DNA from: Neofusicoccum parvum
Taxonomy: Eukaryota; Ascomycota; Dothideomycetes; Botryosphaeriales; Botryosphaeriaceae
Length of the DNA stretch: 64,000 bases
Direction: 5' to 3'
Assembly: GCA_020912385.1 (NCBI GenBank)
Contig: CP087221.1
Coordinates: 434,001-498,000, forward strand
Numbering within the stretch: the first letter of the stretch is position 1; each line of letters opens with the position of its first letter. Shown in pieces: positions 48,401 to 57,490 of this stretch. The position numbers and the translations under genes are program-made. The notes beneath the pieces were generated by a model. The model had not been told where the DNA came from. It saw nothing but the letters and a program-made list of their open reading frames with translations, and ran no database searches.

Positions 48401-49325
48401 GTCACAAGGCCTTGATGGGGGGAGCTCGTCTGATCTCTGCTTGGAGAAGTTCTCTGCCAGGTCCTGCAGCCATTCAGGTAACTGAGGGGTGAGTTCCTTT
48501 AGCTCTTCAGGCAGCTGCTGTTGAAAGGCGTTGATCCTAGCCTGCTCCTCCTCTTCGAGTAGCTCCCAGAGGCGGAGGTGGTACACTTCAGTGCCCTCTT
48601 GCTTCAGTGAACGCAGGAATCCTTCTGCAGTCACAAGCTGCATATCCCGCCTTGGTACTTTCTTCCTAGGCGGAGGAGGTCCTTCCTCCTCGTTCCTAGC
48701 TAGTTCCTTTCTCATTTCCTTTAGGGATTCCTTCATGTCCGCTTGGAAGGAGTTTCTAGTAATGATTCCCTGGGGTCGCCATGGTTCTACCTTGGGAGGC
48801 GTCGTTGGATTAAGCTTTCTTGGCTCCGCCGCGGCGGGCCTACCGGGGTGCGTGCAGAAGTTCGGCTTGAACGCGACTGAGTTGCTGTTTGCGTCTGGCA
48901 ACGCGCCATGGGCCTGCAACCAGCCCTTTCCTAGCAGCATGTCGTGGTTCCCAAGGTCCATGATGAGCAAGGGAGAGGTGGCTTCCCAGTGATTCTTGAC
49001 CTGGAGGTGTGGGCAGATCTTATGGGTGATGGGCTTTCCGCTTCGCCCGTCCGCAACGGTGTAAGGGATCGGCTTGGAGAGGGGAATAGGTATAATTCCA
49101 AGCTCTTCTATTATCTGGTGCGCGAGGCTCCTGCTCACGGTGGCGTATACAAGTGCTCCAGTATCAACCATTGCATCAACCTGTATTTTCTTTCCTTGAC
49201 CAGATAATGTACAGTGTGCAATAATGGGTTCTGGGTTGGGGTGCCAAAGGGAAGTCACCTGTACTTCCGTGAACAAAGCCTGTTCCTTACTCCTAGGCGC
49301 GTCTTTGCCAGGAGTTACTCTTTTC
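45497..49325 (-). CDS. G1 pol polyprotein (protease-RT-RNase H-integrase-chromodomain)
   Basis: Expressed by -1 frameshifting from gag: the pol frame is open from the slippery site (49321-49327) and has no ATG near its start (the first usable codon at 49276 is TTG), so separate initiation is unlikely. Counting from 49276 the protein is 1,259 aa. Motifs: protease MVDTGALVYATV (about 35); RT core with FCVDYRRLN and catalytic FMDDILVYS (about 330-460); RNase H FLEVDSSDYVSG (about 605); HHCC zinc finger H...H...CHSC (about 825-865); integrase DxDxE with SCDFVTKLP, ISDRGPQF and ENANKEMEIYL (about 880-1000); chromodomain EYVVESILDSR...QYRVQWADW near the end. Chromodomains steer integration to modified chromatin. 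Intact to the stop at 45497. Confidence 0.93.
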
Positions 49326-49327
49326 CC
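49289..49327 (-). promoter_or_regulatory. G1 -1 ribosomal frameshift signal
   Basis: On the minus strand the gag end reads G GGA AAA GAG TAA: a canonical X-XXY-YYZ heptamer in the zero frame (49327-49321). After a 5-nt spacer comes a stem ACTCCTGG (49315-49308) that can pair with CC-T-AGGAGT (49297-49289) around a 10-nt loop. Pol is in the -1 frame and stays open across the junction. Confidence 0.8.
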
Positions 49328-50721
49328 GAGTCTTCAGCTGATCCAGAGTCCGGCTCAGCATTGGCGATAGTAACCGCCTTGGCAGGGCAGACGTTAGCCA
49401 TATGTCCCTTCTGATGACAGTGGAAGCAGCGGCCTTCCTTGCGGTGAGAATCCCGCTCCTCAGCCGTCAGTGACTTCTTCTGTTCCTGCCCAGAGGTGGT
49501 ATGCTCCACCGTTGGCTTGGTATTCTTTAGGAGCTTATTAGCGCGCTCCTTCTTCTTCTCTGCCGCCTTAACATCGTTCTGGAGTTCCCTGTCCAGCGTA
49601 CGGGCACGAGCCGTTAGATCCTGGAAGCTGAAGTTCAGGGAGTCCTTAACGGGCGCCAGTCCATGGCGAAGTCCTCCTGAAAGGCGGGTCCACATCTCCT
49701 CAAACCACTGGTCCCTTGGAAGCTCGGATTCCGTGGCGAGGGCAATGAACTTAGCGTAGAAGGAGTTGAAAGGCGTCGTGTTCTGGTAGAAGCGGCGGAA
49801 TTCCTGGCGCTTGTTCTGGAGGAAGTGGGGGTCGTCAAATACGGAGGTAAGAAGAACAAAGGCTTCTTCGGCCGTCTGGAAGGCAGCGGGTCCCTCATGA
49901 ACGTTCGGCCTGATGGTGTCTGAGGCCGTCCCAGTGGTGCGTGAGAAGATGTAGGATATCTTGGCCCTTTCAGTCTTGTAGTGGTCCGCGTTAACTTCCA
50001 GCTTGTTGTACATCTCGGCCTTCCAGTGCCTAAAGGAAGGCTCCTTCTCGGGTTCTCCAGTAAACTGTGGAGGATCAGATAGCTTCGCGGAACGTCCTCC
50101 CTGATGCTGAGATATTAGGGAGCGGACTAGGGTTTCCATAGTTGGCTGACTGTCAGGAACGGAGCTCAGCTCGGACTGGTTTCCAGGGGATTGACGTCCT
50201 GTGGTGGGCCGGTAGCTGAAAGTGACGTTCGGCTCCCTGAGGCTCTTGTCCTGTCGTCTAGCGCGCTCTAGTTCAGCCTTGAGGATACCTTGCTCTGTAG
50301 TGAGCTCCTTATTCTCCTGGTAGATCTGCGTGCTTCTTTCTTCAAGGTTCTTAAAGTTACTAAGAAGCTCGTTGAACTCAACAGCGGCCTCTGTCTTCTT
50401 TCCTTGCTCTTGCTGAATATACTGGAGAAGATCTCCTATTAGGTACTTTGTTTTTCCTAGATCCTGGAAGAGGATCTCCATTTCTTCCTCATTTTTCAGC
50501 ACATTGAACAGGGAGATCTTTCCATGCTGGAAGGGGTTCATTGTGAAGTCTTGAATGTCTCCTCCACCCGGGTGGTTGTGGGGTGTGTACTGGAAGAGCA
50601 CATCATCTGAGGTTACTGGGGGTGGCTGTTCAATTGCCTCAGGAGCGTCTTGCTCCTTTTCTTTTCCTTTTAGTTCCTTGGTACGTCTAGCGCCGCGTGC
50701 GCTCGATCCAGGAGTCGACAT
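49315..50721 (-). CDS. G1 gag
   Basis: 468 aa from ATG 50721 (MSTPGSSARGARR). The frame is open 38 codons further upstream, but without ATG. Acidic, Lys-rich N-terminus; coiled coil around residues 90-165 (NLEERSTQIYQENKELTTEQ); gag capsid-like region about 200-360; CCHC zinc knuckle CFHCHQKGHMANVC near 430. Stop TAA at 49315-49317, two codons after the slippery heptamer. Gag forms the virus-like particle and binds RNA through the knuckle. Confidence 0.92.
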   Translation of the reverse strand: MSTPGSSARGARRTKELKGKEKEQDAPEAIEQPPPVTSDDVLFQYTPHNHPGGGDIQDFTMNPFQHGKISLFNVLKNEEEMEILFQDLGKTKYLIGDLLQYIQQEQGKKTEAAVEFNELLSNFKNLEERSTQIYQENKELTTEQGILKAELERARRQDKSLREPNVTFSYRPTTGRQSPGNQSELSSVPDSQPTMETLVRSLISQHQGGRSAKLSDPPQFTGEPEKEPSFRHWKAEMYNKLEVNADHYKTERAKISYIFSRTTGTASDTIRPNVHEGPAAFQTAEEAFVLLTSVFDDPHFLQNKRQEFRRFYQNTTPFNSFYAKFIALATESELPRDQWFEEMWTRLSGGLRHGLAPVKDSLNFSFQDLTARARTLDRELQNDVKAAEKKKERANKLLKNTKPTVEHTTSGQEQKKSLTAEERDSHRKEGRCFHCHQKGHMANVCPAKAVTIANAEPDSGSAEDSGKE

Positions 50722-50743
50722 GGTGGATGGCCCAACGCTCGTT

Positions 50744-50958
50744 ACCAGGGCAAGCCTGCTGGAAGTTGAACGAAGGGGGGGGTTGATGAGAAGTGGTGAG
50801 AAGTGGTGAGAAGTGATGAGAAGTGACCAGGGCAAGCCGGCTGGTCAGTGTAGATACTTACCTGATGATCAGAGAGCGGGTCATCTGACTTGGTGGGTAG
50901 GTAGGTGAGTGGTGGGGTGACTTCGTCTTCTCGGAAATCAGGGCAAGCCAGCTGATGG
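50744..50958 (-). repeat. G1 leader: three CAGGGCAAGCC repeats and a 10-bp tandem repeat
   Basis: CAGGGCAAGCC-N-GCTG occurs at about 50746-50760, 50828-50842 and 50939-50953. Between the first two lie four copies of GAGAAGTGRY (50788-50827). A perfect splice donor CAG/GTAAGT lies on the minus strand at 50861-50856. All sit between PBS and gag ATG, where RNA packaging or leader splicing signals are expected. Confidence 0.65.
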
Positions 50959-50990
50959 TTGAGTAAGAGTAAGCCGAAGTGATTGGGGAG

Positions 50991-51000
50991 AGCTTAGAAA
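50991..51000 (-). other. G1 primer-binding site, self-priming type
   Basis: On the minus strand, 2 nt after the 5' LTR, TTTCTAAGCT is complementary to AGCTTAGAAA inside the same LTR (51059-51050), about 55 nt downstream of the TATA box. No tRNA 3'-end match (TGG) is present. This arrangement matches Tf1-type self-priming. Confidence 0.65.
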
Positions 51001-51002
51001 AG

Positions 51003-51351
51003 TGTCACGACTCAAGAAGAACAAGTCAGATTCTCGAAATTGACTAAAGTTTCTAAGCTAGAGAAAAGAAAGAGAAAGGAAAAAAGAATAAAGAAGAGAA
51101 GAGGAGGACTTATATATCCAGACAGTTAAATAGCCGGTCTTAGGCTTCCCTCTCTAGTGCGTTTTCGCTAAGCGTTTGCTCTTAGCAAACCCCGTGTCTT
51201 AGACATCTTTGTCTTAGAAAAGTGCCTTAGCCCGATTAGGCTTAGTTTTCTACAGGTCCTTCTGCCCGTTTCCATCGACCTGCCGAAGGTCTCGGCGCCG
51301 GCACTCCCTTCTTACCTAGAGAAAGAGAAGTTGACGGTCTGAATCGTCACA
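51003..51351 (-). repeat. 5' LTR of Gypsy G1
   Basis: 349 bp, identical by eye to 45110-45458. In the sense direction it holds GGATATATAAG (TATA, about 51111-51119), then a long CT-rich tract as in fungal promoters, then the self-primer segment. Confidence 0.94.
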
Positions 51352-51785
51352 CAGTCCGACTAAGATGAGGGAAGACGGGAAGCGCGGACAACGGGCGCAA
51401 GAACAAACGCCAAGGAAGACATCACGTGCTACACCACGTGCGGCTCCACAAGGACCCACATTGGATCAGAACAGATCCAACCCTCAAATCCATGAGGGCC
51501 ATCCAACCCTCATATCCATGAGGGACATCCAGATTGTCATAGCTTTCCTACAGTATATAAGCACACTCACTTAGCTAGATACTTGACCCTTTGTGGTCAA
51601 CTCAAAGTAGCAATCTCACTCATTGCTGGTAACGAGTCTTATCGCGTGCATTCCAGTCCGCACGTGAACATCCCACTTCTCTTCTCGCTTATCCTTACCC
51701 ACTCTTGTCCTCAAGGTAAACCCTTCGGTTACCCAACTCCTACCCGACGACTCCGAAGTCGTGTAGTAGAAGGCACTCCGTTACA
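51352..51785 (+). repeat. G2 5' LTR, remainder after the G1 insertion
   Basis: 51352-51356 is the G1 TSD copy. 51357-51785 plus 45093-45109 make the 446-bp LTR, the same length as 58094-58539 and identical by eye. Contents: two CACGTG boxes (51423-51428, 51435-51440), two 18-bp palindromes (51481-51498, 51507-51524), TATATAA at 51554-51560, and a TTGACC/GGTCAA hairpin at 51583-51600. Confidence 0.93.
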
Positions 51786-51911
51786 CTTTGACCACCCTCC
51801 TTGCAAGAGAAGGACAGACCGTCTTGGCGCTCAAGTTCCGCCAAGAAGGTCCGCCGAGAAGGAAAGAGAAGTATATCCCTGCAAAAGCGAACTGACAAGC
51901 AGGACGACAAC
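51786..51911 (+). other. G2 leader with self-priming PBS
   Basis: After 2 nt (CT), TTGACCAC (51788-51795) is complementary to GTGGTCAA inside the LTR (51593-51600), about 36 nt downstream of TATATAA. The rest of the 126-nt leader has no visible gene. Confidence 0.6.
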
Positions 51912-53423
51912 ATGACAGCCCCACAGCCAACAATGGAGCATCTCGTCGCCACGATCAAGGCTCTCGAAGGCCGCCTCGAACAGCTCCAGGAGCTCCAAGA
52001 AGAACAGGCAACACCAAGGGCACGCAAGGTCAAAATCAGAAACCCCGATACCTTCGACGGGAACCGTCAGAAGCTACAAGGCTTCGTATCCCAGCTCGAA
52101 CGGTATATCAGGATCTATAGCGACCAATTCGAGTATGAAGAAGACAAGGTCCTCTTCGCCTCAACCTACCTACGCGGAACGGCAGAACGATGGTTCGAAC
52201 CCTATCTCAACGAACATCTCCACAAACCCAAGACGGCACAGTCCCAGACTACTAAGGATATGTTTAACGACTACGGCAAATTCGTGGCTCAGTTAAAACG
52301 GGCATTCAACGACGTCGATGAAGTCCGACAAGCAACCCAGAAGATCATGGGAATCCAACAGAAGGGGTCAGTGGCCGACTATACCTCCAACTTTAGGCAG
52401 GCAGCCGCCTTCCTTGAAGGATGGTCAGATCAAGCACAAAGGGACCACTTCTACAAGGGACTCAAGCCCAATATCAAAGACGCCATGGCCTTCCATTCCT
52501 ACCCTGAAAAACTCGACGACATGATCGAACTCGCTAGGCGACTCGACGACCGCTTCTGGGAAAGACGCTCCGAGCACTACCCAGCCAACACAACGCGGCC
52601 AGCACGCCCAAGACATACGCAGGAAGGAGGAGACGCCATGGAAATTGATAACGTCAACCGAGGAAACAACCAGAACCCACGCCGAGGCAAGGACAGGAAC
52701 AATAAAAGCCGAGGCCCACGCCCAGAGTGGACAGAAGAACAGAAGCAGCGCTTCAAGGATAAGCTCTGCATCCACTGCGGTAAAGACTGGAAATACGGCC
52801 ACAACTGCCCGCAAAACCCGCGTAACCGAAAGGAGAAGAACTCCTCCGCGGTAAACCGAGAAACTGCGGTAACAGCACGACAGCTGAACAACCACGACTC
52901 CCTAAGCTGGACAGCGTGCTACAACGACAACTGTCGAACCCACCAAAGCGATAAAGACGCCACAGGGTGGTACCCAAAGAAGCCTAGGAAGCGGCAAATC
53001 GCGCCAGCAACCCGAAATGAGGAAGTAATAGAGATCGATGACTTTATCGACGACTTCCCAAAGGACGAGGAACTGGTCAACAGCGATACAGGGGAAATAT
53101 ACGACAGCACCCCGGAACCAGAGGAAAATCTAGGAACCGAGGAACAGAAGGAGCCCCTACAGGAAGAAGAGCTCCTCGATACGATGCTTAGCCAAGCCAG
53201 CAACCGAGGCCTCACGTGGAAGCTCCCCGCCGAAAATGGCAACCCAGCCAAAGGAATATGGATCCCAGGCATCGACATCAAAGACTGTTACATGGTCGAA
53301 TGGGAAATCCGGGATAACAAGCCCTACGAACGGCGCTCCCACCAAGATGGCACGCGTACTGAATGGATCCAAGTCCCAGAAGGCGAGTACCCAGCTCAAG
53401 ACTCCCAGCAGTCAAAAAACTAG
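51912..53423 (+). CDS. G2 gag
   Basis: 503 aa from ATG 51912 (MTAPQPTMEHLVATIKALEG); the frame is open upstream but without another ATG. N-terminal coiled coil (about 10-35); gag capsid region (about 45-210; YLRGTAERWFEPYL, FNDVDEVRQATQKI); basic linker; an atypical Cys/His knuckle CIHCGKDWKYGHNC (about 285); acidic C-terminal part. Stop TAG at 53421-53423 directly after the slippery heptamer. Forms the particle and packages RNA. Confidence 0.92.
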   Translation: MTAPQPTMEHLVATIKALEGRLEQLQELQEEQATPRARKVKIRNPDTFDGNRQKLQGFVSQLERYIRIYSDQFEYEEDKVLFASTYLRGTAERWFEPYLNEHLHKPKTAQSQTTKDMFNDYGKFVAQLKRAFNDVDEVRQATQKIMGIQQKGSVADYTSNFRQAAAFLEGWSDQAQRDHFYKGLKPNIKDAMAFHSYPEKLDDMIELARRLDDRFWERRSEHYPANTTRPARPRHTQEGGDAMEIDNVNRGNNQNPRRGKDRNNKSRGPRPEWTEEQKQRFKDKLCIHCGKDWKYGHNCPQNPRNRKEKNSSAVNRETAVTARQLNNHDSLSWTACYNDNCRTHQSDKDATGWYPKKPRKRQIAPATRNEEVIEIDDFIDDFPKDEELVNSDTGEIYDSTPEPEENLGTEEQKEPLQEEELLDTMLSQASNRGLTWKLPAENGNPAKGIWIPGIDIKDCYMVEWEIRDNKPYERRSHQDGTRTEWIQVPEGEYPAQDSQQSKN

Positions 53424-56400
53424 ACGGCCTCCCTGAATGTCAGGACCCACAGGAGGGGCCGGGAACTAGGTCCCTCAACCAGGTATCACGCACAGCGAAC
53501 GGCACATCACTCACCGGACCAGATCTATGGAGACAACTTGTAGTCCCTGTACGAATCAACAATAAGCCAGCTAGAGCTATGATCGATAGTGGAGCAAGTG
53601 CAAACCTCATCAGCCACACCTTCGTCATTAAGCACGGCCTACACTACGCTACTAAGAGCGAGCCCTATCGCCTCTCAACCGTAGATGGATCAGCCGCAGA
53701 CTACGGCGATGGATGGGTTAGGATGGAAACAGACCAGTCAACGGTCACCATCAACAACCACCGAGAAAGAATCAACCTCGACATCACGAAGATGCCAGGA
53801 CACGATATCATCCTAGGCATACCATGGCTCAGGACACACGAGCCCCATATCCGCTGGGGAACGAACGAGATTACGTTCCCAAACGAAGCATGCAAGCGCC
53901 ACTTAGCAAGCACGAAACGTAGCACAGGGAAACCCGCCACCGAGAGCCGCCAGGGCCAAGAAGGCCTGAGCCGCCAGAGGCAGAAAGACCCGGTCGAAAT
54001 AAGGGAAATATCCGCTGCGGCGCTAAGGCGTATGAGGCACAGAGGTGAGAAAGCGTACGTGGTTTACGTTAAGCCTAGCCGAGAAATGGAGCAAAGAATC
54101 GTCGCACAGATGCAACGAAGCTCCCACAACGGGGTCTCACCAGAAGAGAATAACAACCCAAAGCCAGTCGGAGGGGACTGCCCCCAGAGGATCAACCAGG
54201 GATACGCCATAAGGAATGCCTACAGGAAGGCAGGCTCCCTAGGGAAAGGCATTTCGGCAGTCAGGCACGGCGACCAGGACGGATTTATAAGGCCTACTAA
54301 GAAAGAATCAGCACCGATACCAGAGCTAGAAACGGTACCTCAGGAATTCTGGAAATATCCAAGGATCTTCCAAGAACGAGGCAAAGGACAGCTACCAGAG
54401 CATAAGCCATGGGACCACGAGATACCCCTTATCCCAGGAACGCAGCCAGCGTTCAAGCCAATCTACTCCCTATCAGGAAAGGAGCTCGAGGCTTTAAGGG
54501 AATACATCGACAAGAATTTAGAAAGAGGATACATCCGCCCGTCATCATCACCGGCAGGATACCCTATTCTATTCGTCCCGAAGAAAAACGGCAAGCTACG
54601 ACTCTGCGTCGACTACCGGCAGCTAAACGACATCACGGTGAAGAACCGGTATCCACTCCCAAGGATAGACGAACTACAGGACAAGTTCAGGACGGCAAAA
54701 TACTTTACGAAGTTCGACCTCCGTGAAGGATACTACCTAGTCCGCATGAAGGAAGGAGAAGAATGGAAAACCGCGTTTAGAACACGCCTAGGACACTTCG
54801 AGTATACCGTCATGCCTTTTGGGCTTACCAACGCCCCAGGCACATTCCAGAGCCTAGTCAACGATACCCTACGTCCGTATTTGGATGTATTTTGTACGGC
54901 TTACCTGGACGACATCATCATCTACTCAGACACGCTTGAAGAACATACCAAGCATATCCATCAAGTCCTAAAGGCACTACAGGAAAAGGATCTCCAAATC
55001 GCGCCAGAAAAATGCGAATGGTACACACAACGGACAGAGTTCCTAGGGTTTATCATCACCCCTGGACATATTGGCATGGACGAAACCAAACTCGACGCAA
55101 TAAGGGATTGGCCCGTACCTAAGACGGTTAAAGAAGTGCAGTCCTTCCTTGGATTTACTAACTTTTACCGTAAGTTCATCATGAACTACTCCAAGGTGAC
55201 GGAACCCTTAACCAGGCTCACCCGAAAGGAACATGGGTTTAAATGGGAACAAGTACAGCAAGAGGCGTTCGACTCGCTTAAGAGAATGTTCTGCGAGGCG
55301 CCTATCTTGGGCATCTATAACCCAGACCTACCCATTACCCTTGAAACTGACGCATCGGATTACGCCATTGGCGCCTGTATTAGTCAACCAGACAAACAAG
55401 GTCGCCTCCACCCGATCGCGTACTACTCTCGGAAAATGACGCCCCCAGAGCTCAATTACGACGTCCACGATAAGGAACTCCTAGCCATCGTTACCGCGTT
55501 CAAGGAATGGAGACACTATCTAGAAGGAGCTACGCACCAGGTCATGGTCTATTGCGACCACAAGAACCTTTCTTACTTCACCACCACCAAGGAACTCACA
55601 AGGAGACAGGTGAGATGGGCAGAAGAGCTAGCATCCTACGACATGAAGATTACCTACAGAAAGGGATCAGAGAATGCTCGCGCAGACGCGCTAAGCAGAA
55701 GGGCAGACCATAGTACAGGAAAACCCGGGCATCAACCCGCGGTATTGGAAGAAGCGGCAGACGGTACGCTCACCCCTATAAGGGCCCTAGCGCCAGCAAT
55801 ACGCCGAGAAGGCAATGCCTGGACACAACAAATTCGAGAAGCCTACGAAGGAGATACCGGTGCAGAAGAACTTGGAAAACAGGAAGACGACCCTCGGATT
55901 ACTAGGGACGAAGAAGGAACCCTCCTATTCCTAGGACTGGTCTACGTACCTACTAAACTCCGTGAAACACTCGTCAAGGACCTCCACGAAGCTCCAGCAC
56001 ACGGACACCAAGGCATCGAAAAAACGATCGAGCGAATCACGAGAAACTTCTACTTCCCAGGACTGAGAAGAACCGTCAAGGCAGTAATCTCACAGTGCGA
56101 CCTATGCTTACGTAGCAAGGCCTCGAGACACGCCCCATATGGAAACCTCCAGCCCCTAGCGGCGCCAGAAAGGCCATGGCAGTCGATAACCCTCGACTTC
56201 ATTACGGATCTACCCTGGTCAGAAGAACCGCTTACGAAGATCAAATACGACTCCATCCTCGTGATAGTAGACAGACTCACGAAGTACGCCTACTACCTAC
56301 CCTACCTCAAATCGGCAAACGCAGAGGAATTGGCATATACATTCCTCAGGACAATCCTCGGCAATCACGGGCTACCAGACGAGCTGGTATCGGATAGGGA

Positions 56401-57490
56401 TCGCCTGTTCACCTCTCACTTCTGGCAAACCCTCACACGGCAACTCGGAAGCAAACACAAGCTCTCAACAACGGCACACCCGCAAACAGACGGCCAGACG
56501 GAACGAACGAATCAGACTCTAGAGCAATACCTCCGCTGCTACCTGAACTACAGCCAAGACAATTGGGTTGAACTACTCCCACTGGCTCAGTTCGCGTACA
56601 ACAGCGCAAAGGCATCAGCCATACAGGAGTCTCCGTTCTACGCCAACTACGGATTCGAACCAACCGCCTACCAAGAGCCAATCCCGAGCCAAAGCCTCGC
56701 CCAGAAAGGAATCCTTAAAGCCGACCAACTAAAAGCGCTCCATCAGCAACTCCAGCTCGACCTCGAATTCAACAGATACCTCATGTCAAGGTACTACGAC
56801 AGACGGCACCAGGAGGCACCAAAGCTTAAGAAGGGGGATAAGGTCTACCTCCTCAGGAAAAACATCAAGACCAAACGACCAAACAACAAGCTGGATTTCA
56901 AGAAAATCGGGCCATTCGAGATCGCAGAGAAACTAGGAAAATTAAACTTCCGCCTTAAATTGCCAAAAACAATGCGGATACACCCAGTCTTCCATGTAGC
57001 ACTACTCGAACCCGCACCAGCCAACGCCACCCCGTTGCGCCAAACAGAAGAAATGAGACCAGAGAATCCCGACGCCGACGAAAACCAAGACTGGGTCGTG
57101 GAAAAGGTACTCGACAGTGGCTACATCAACGGTCAGTTCAGATACCTCCTCCAGTGGGAAGGAGATTGGGACAATACCTGGGAACCACCAGAAAACTGCG
57201 ACGGATGCAGGGAACTCATTGATGAGTTCCACCGTCGAAACCCAGAACGCCCACTGCCGCCGTCTCAGAATACTCGAAGGGAACGTAACCCTCGAAAAAG
57301 GCGGGACTATACTCAGGAAGCGGAGACTGCCGCGCCTGATCAACCAGCTCGGAACCCTCGGGCGGCACAGCACCAGAACCAGCCCCAGGAGACCCAACGG
57401 ACCGGGACGGACCCGCAACGGTATCAGCTGAGGACGCGCCACGTAAACGCTTTGGCGATCGCCCCTCCTCAGCGCCCTCAGGGTCAATAA
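53363..57490 (+). CDS. G2 pol polyprotein (protease-RT-RNase H-integrase-chromodomain)
   Basis: The frame is open from before the slippery site. The ATG at 53363 lies inside gag, so the usual product should be a gag-pol fusion through 53420. From that ATG it is 1,375 aa. Motifs: protease AMIDSGASANLIS (about 72); RT with LRLCVDYRQLND and catalytic YLDDIIIYSD (about 410-520); RNase H LETDASDYAIGA (about 660); HHCC finger H...H...CDLC (about 870-915); integrase LDFITDLP, VSDRDRLFTSHF, ERTNQTLEQYL (about 935-1060); chromodomain DWVVEKVLDSGY...YLLQWEGDWDNTWEP (about 1235-1290). Intact to TAA 57490. Its 3' end overlaps the antisense ORF by 275 nt. Confidence 0.93.
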   Translation: MDPSPRRRVPSSRLPAVKKLDGLPECQDPQEGPGTRSLNQVSRTANGTSLTGPDLWRQLVVPVRINNKPARAMIDSGASANLISHTFVIKHGLHYATKSEPYRLSTVDGSAADYGDGWVRMETDQSTVTINNHRERINLDITKMPGHDIILGIPWLRTHEPHIRWGTNEITFPNEACKRHLASTKRSTGKPATESRQGQEGLSRQRQKDPVEIREISAAALRRMRHRGEKAYVVYVKPSREMEQRIVAQMQRSSHNGVSPEENNNPKPVGGDCPQRINQGYAIRNAYRKAGSLGKGISAVRHGDQDGFIRPTKKESAPIPELETVPQEFWKYPRIFQERGKGQLPEHKPWDHEIPLIPGTQPAFKPIYSLSGKELEALREYIDKNLERGYIRPSSSPAGYPILFVPKKNGKLRLCVDYRQLNDITVKNRYPLPRIDELQDKFRTAKYFTKFDLREGYYLVRMKEGEEWKTAFRTRLGHFEYTVMPFGLTNAPGTFQSLVNDTLRPYLDVFCTAYLDDIIIYSDTLEEHTKHIHQVLKALQEKDLQIAPEKCEWYTQRTEFLGFIITPGHIGMDETKLDAIRDWPVPKTVKEVQSFLGFTNFYRKFIMNYSKVTEPLTRLTRKEHGFKWEQVQQEAFDSLKRMFCEAPILGIYNPDLPITLETDASDYAIGACISQPDKQGRLHPIAYYSRKMTPPELNYDVHDKELLAIVTAFKEWRHYLEGATHQVMVYCDHKNLSYFTTTKELTRRQVRWAEELASYDMKITYRKGSENARADALSRRADHSTGKPGHQPAVLEEAADGTLTPIRALAPAIRREGNAWTQQIREAYEGDTGAEELGKQEDDPRITRDEEGTLLFLGLVYVPTKLRETLVKDLHEAPAHGHQGIEKTIERITRNFYFPGLRRTVKAVISQCDLCLRSKASRHAPYGNLQPLAAPERPWQSITLDFITDLPWSEEPLTKIKYDSILVIVDRLTKYAYYLPYLKSANAEELAYTFLRTILGNHGLPDELVSDRDRLFTSHFWQTLTRQLGSKHKLSTTAHPQTDGQTERTNQTLEQYLRCYLNYSQDNWVELLPLAQFAYNSAKASAIQESPFYANYGFEPTAYQEPIPSQSLAQKGILKADQLKALHQQLQLDLEFNRYLMSRYYDRRHQEAPKLKKGDKVYLLRKNIKTKRPNNKLDFKKIGPFEIAEKLGKLNFRLKLPKTMRIHPVFHVALLEPAPANATPLRQTEEMRPENPDADENQDWVVEKVLDSGYINGQFRYLLQWEGDWDNTWEPPENCDGCRELIDEFHRRNPERPLPPSQNTRRERNPRKRRDYTQEAETAAPDQPARNPRAAQHQNQPQETQRTGTDPQRYQLRTRHVNALAIAPPQRPQGQ
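53414..53460 (+). promoter_or_regulatory. G2 -1 ribosomal frameshift signal
   Basis: The gag end reads TC A AAA AAC TAG: AAAAAAC (53414-53420) is one of the most efficient known -1 slippery heptamers and sits in the zero frame. Five nt later GGCCTCC (53426-53432) can pair with GGAGGGGCC (53452-53460), enclosing an inner CCTGA-ATG-TCAGG hairpin (53432-53444). Pol is in the -1 frame. Confidence 0.8.

Larger units (their letters stand above)
45110..51351 (-). mobile_element. Full-length Gypsy G1 (Ty3-type chromovirus), intact
   Basis: 6,242 bp, identical 349-bp LTRs, 5-bp TSD CAGTC, gag and pol in a -1 arrangement, chromodomain at the pol C-terminus, self-priming PBS and PPT. No RIP bias. It lies inside the 5' LTR of G2 and is therefore the younger of the two. 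Confidence 0.94.

Noticed and set aside
45497..49276. G1 pol starting at 49276 and gag at 50835 or 51801 for G2 as real start codons
   Set aside because: These codons are TTG. Gag starts are better placed at ATG 50721 (G1) and 51912 (G2), and pol is reached by frameshift.
51365..51574. 69-codon frame in both G2 LTRs
   Set aside because: It lies upstream of the TATA box in U3 and is present twice only because LTRs repeat.
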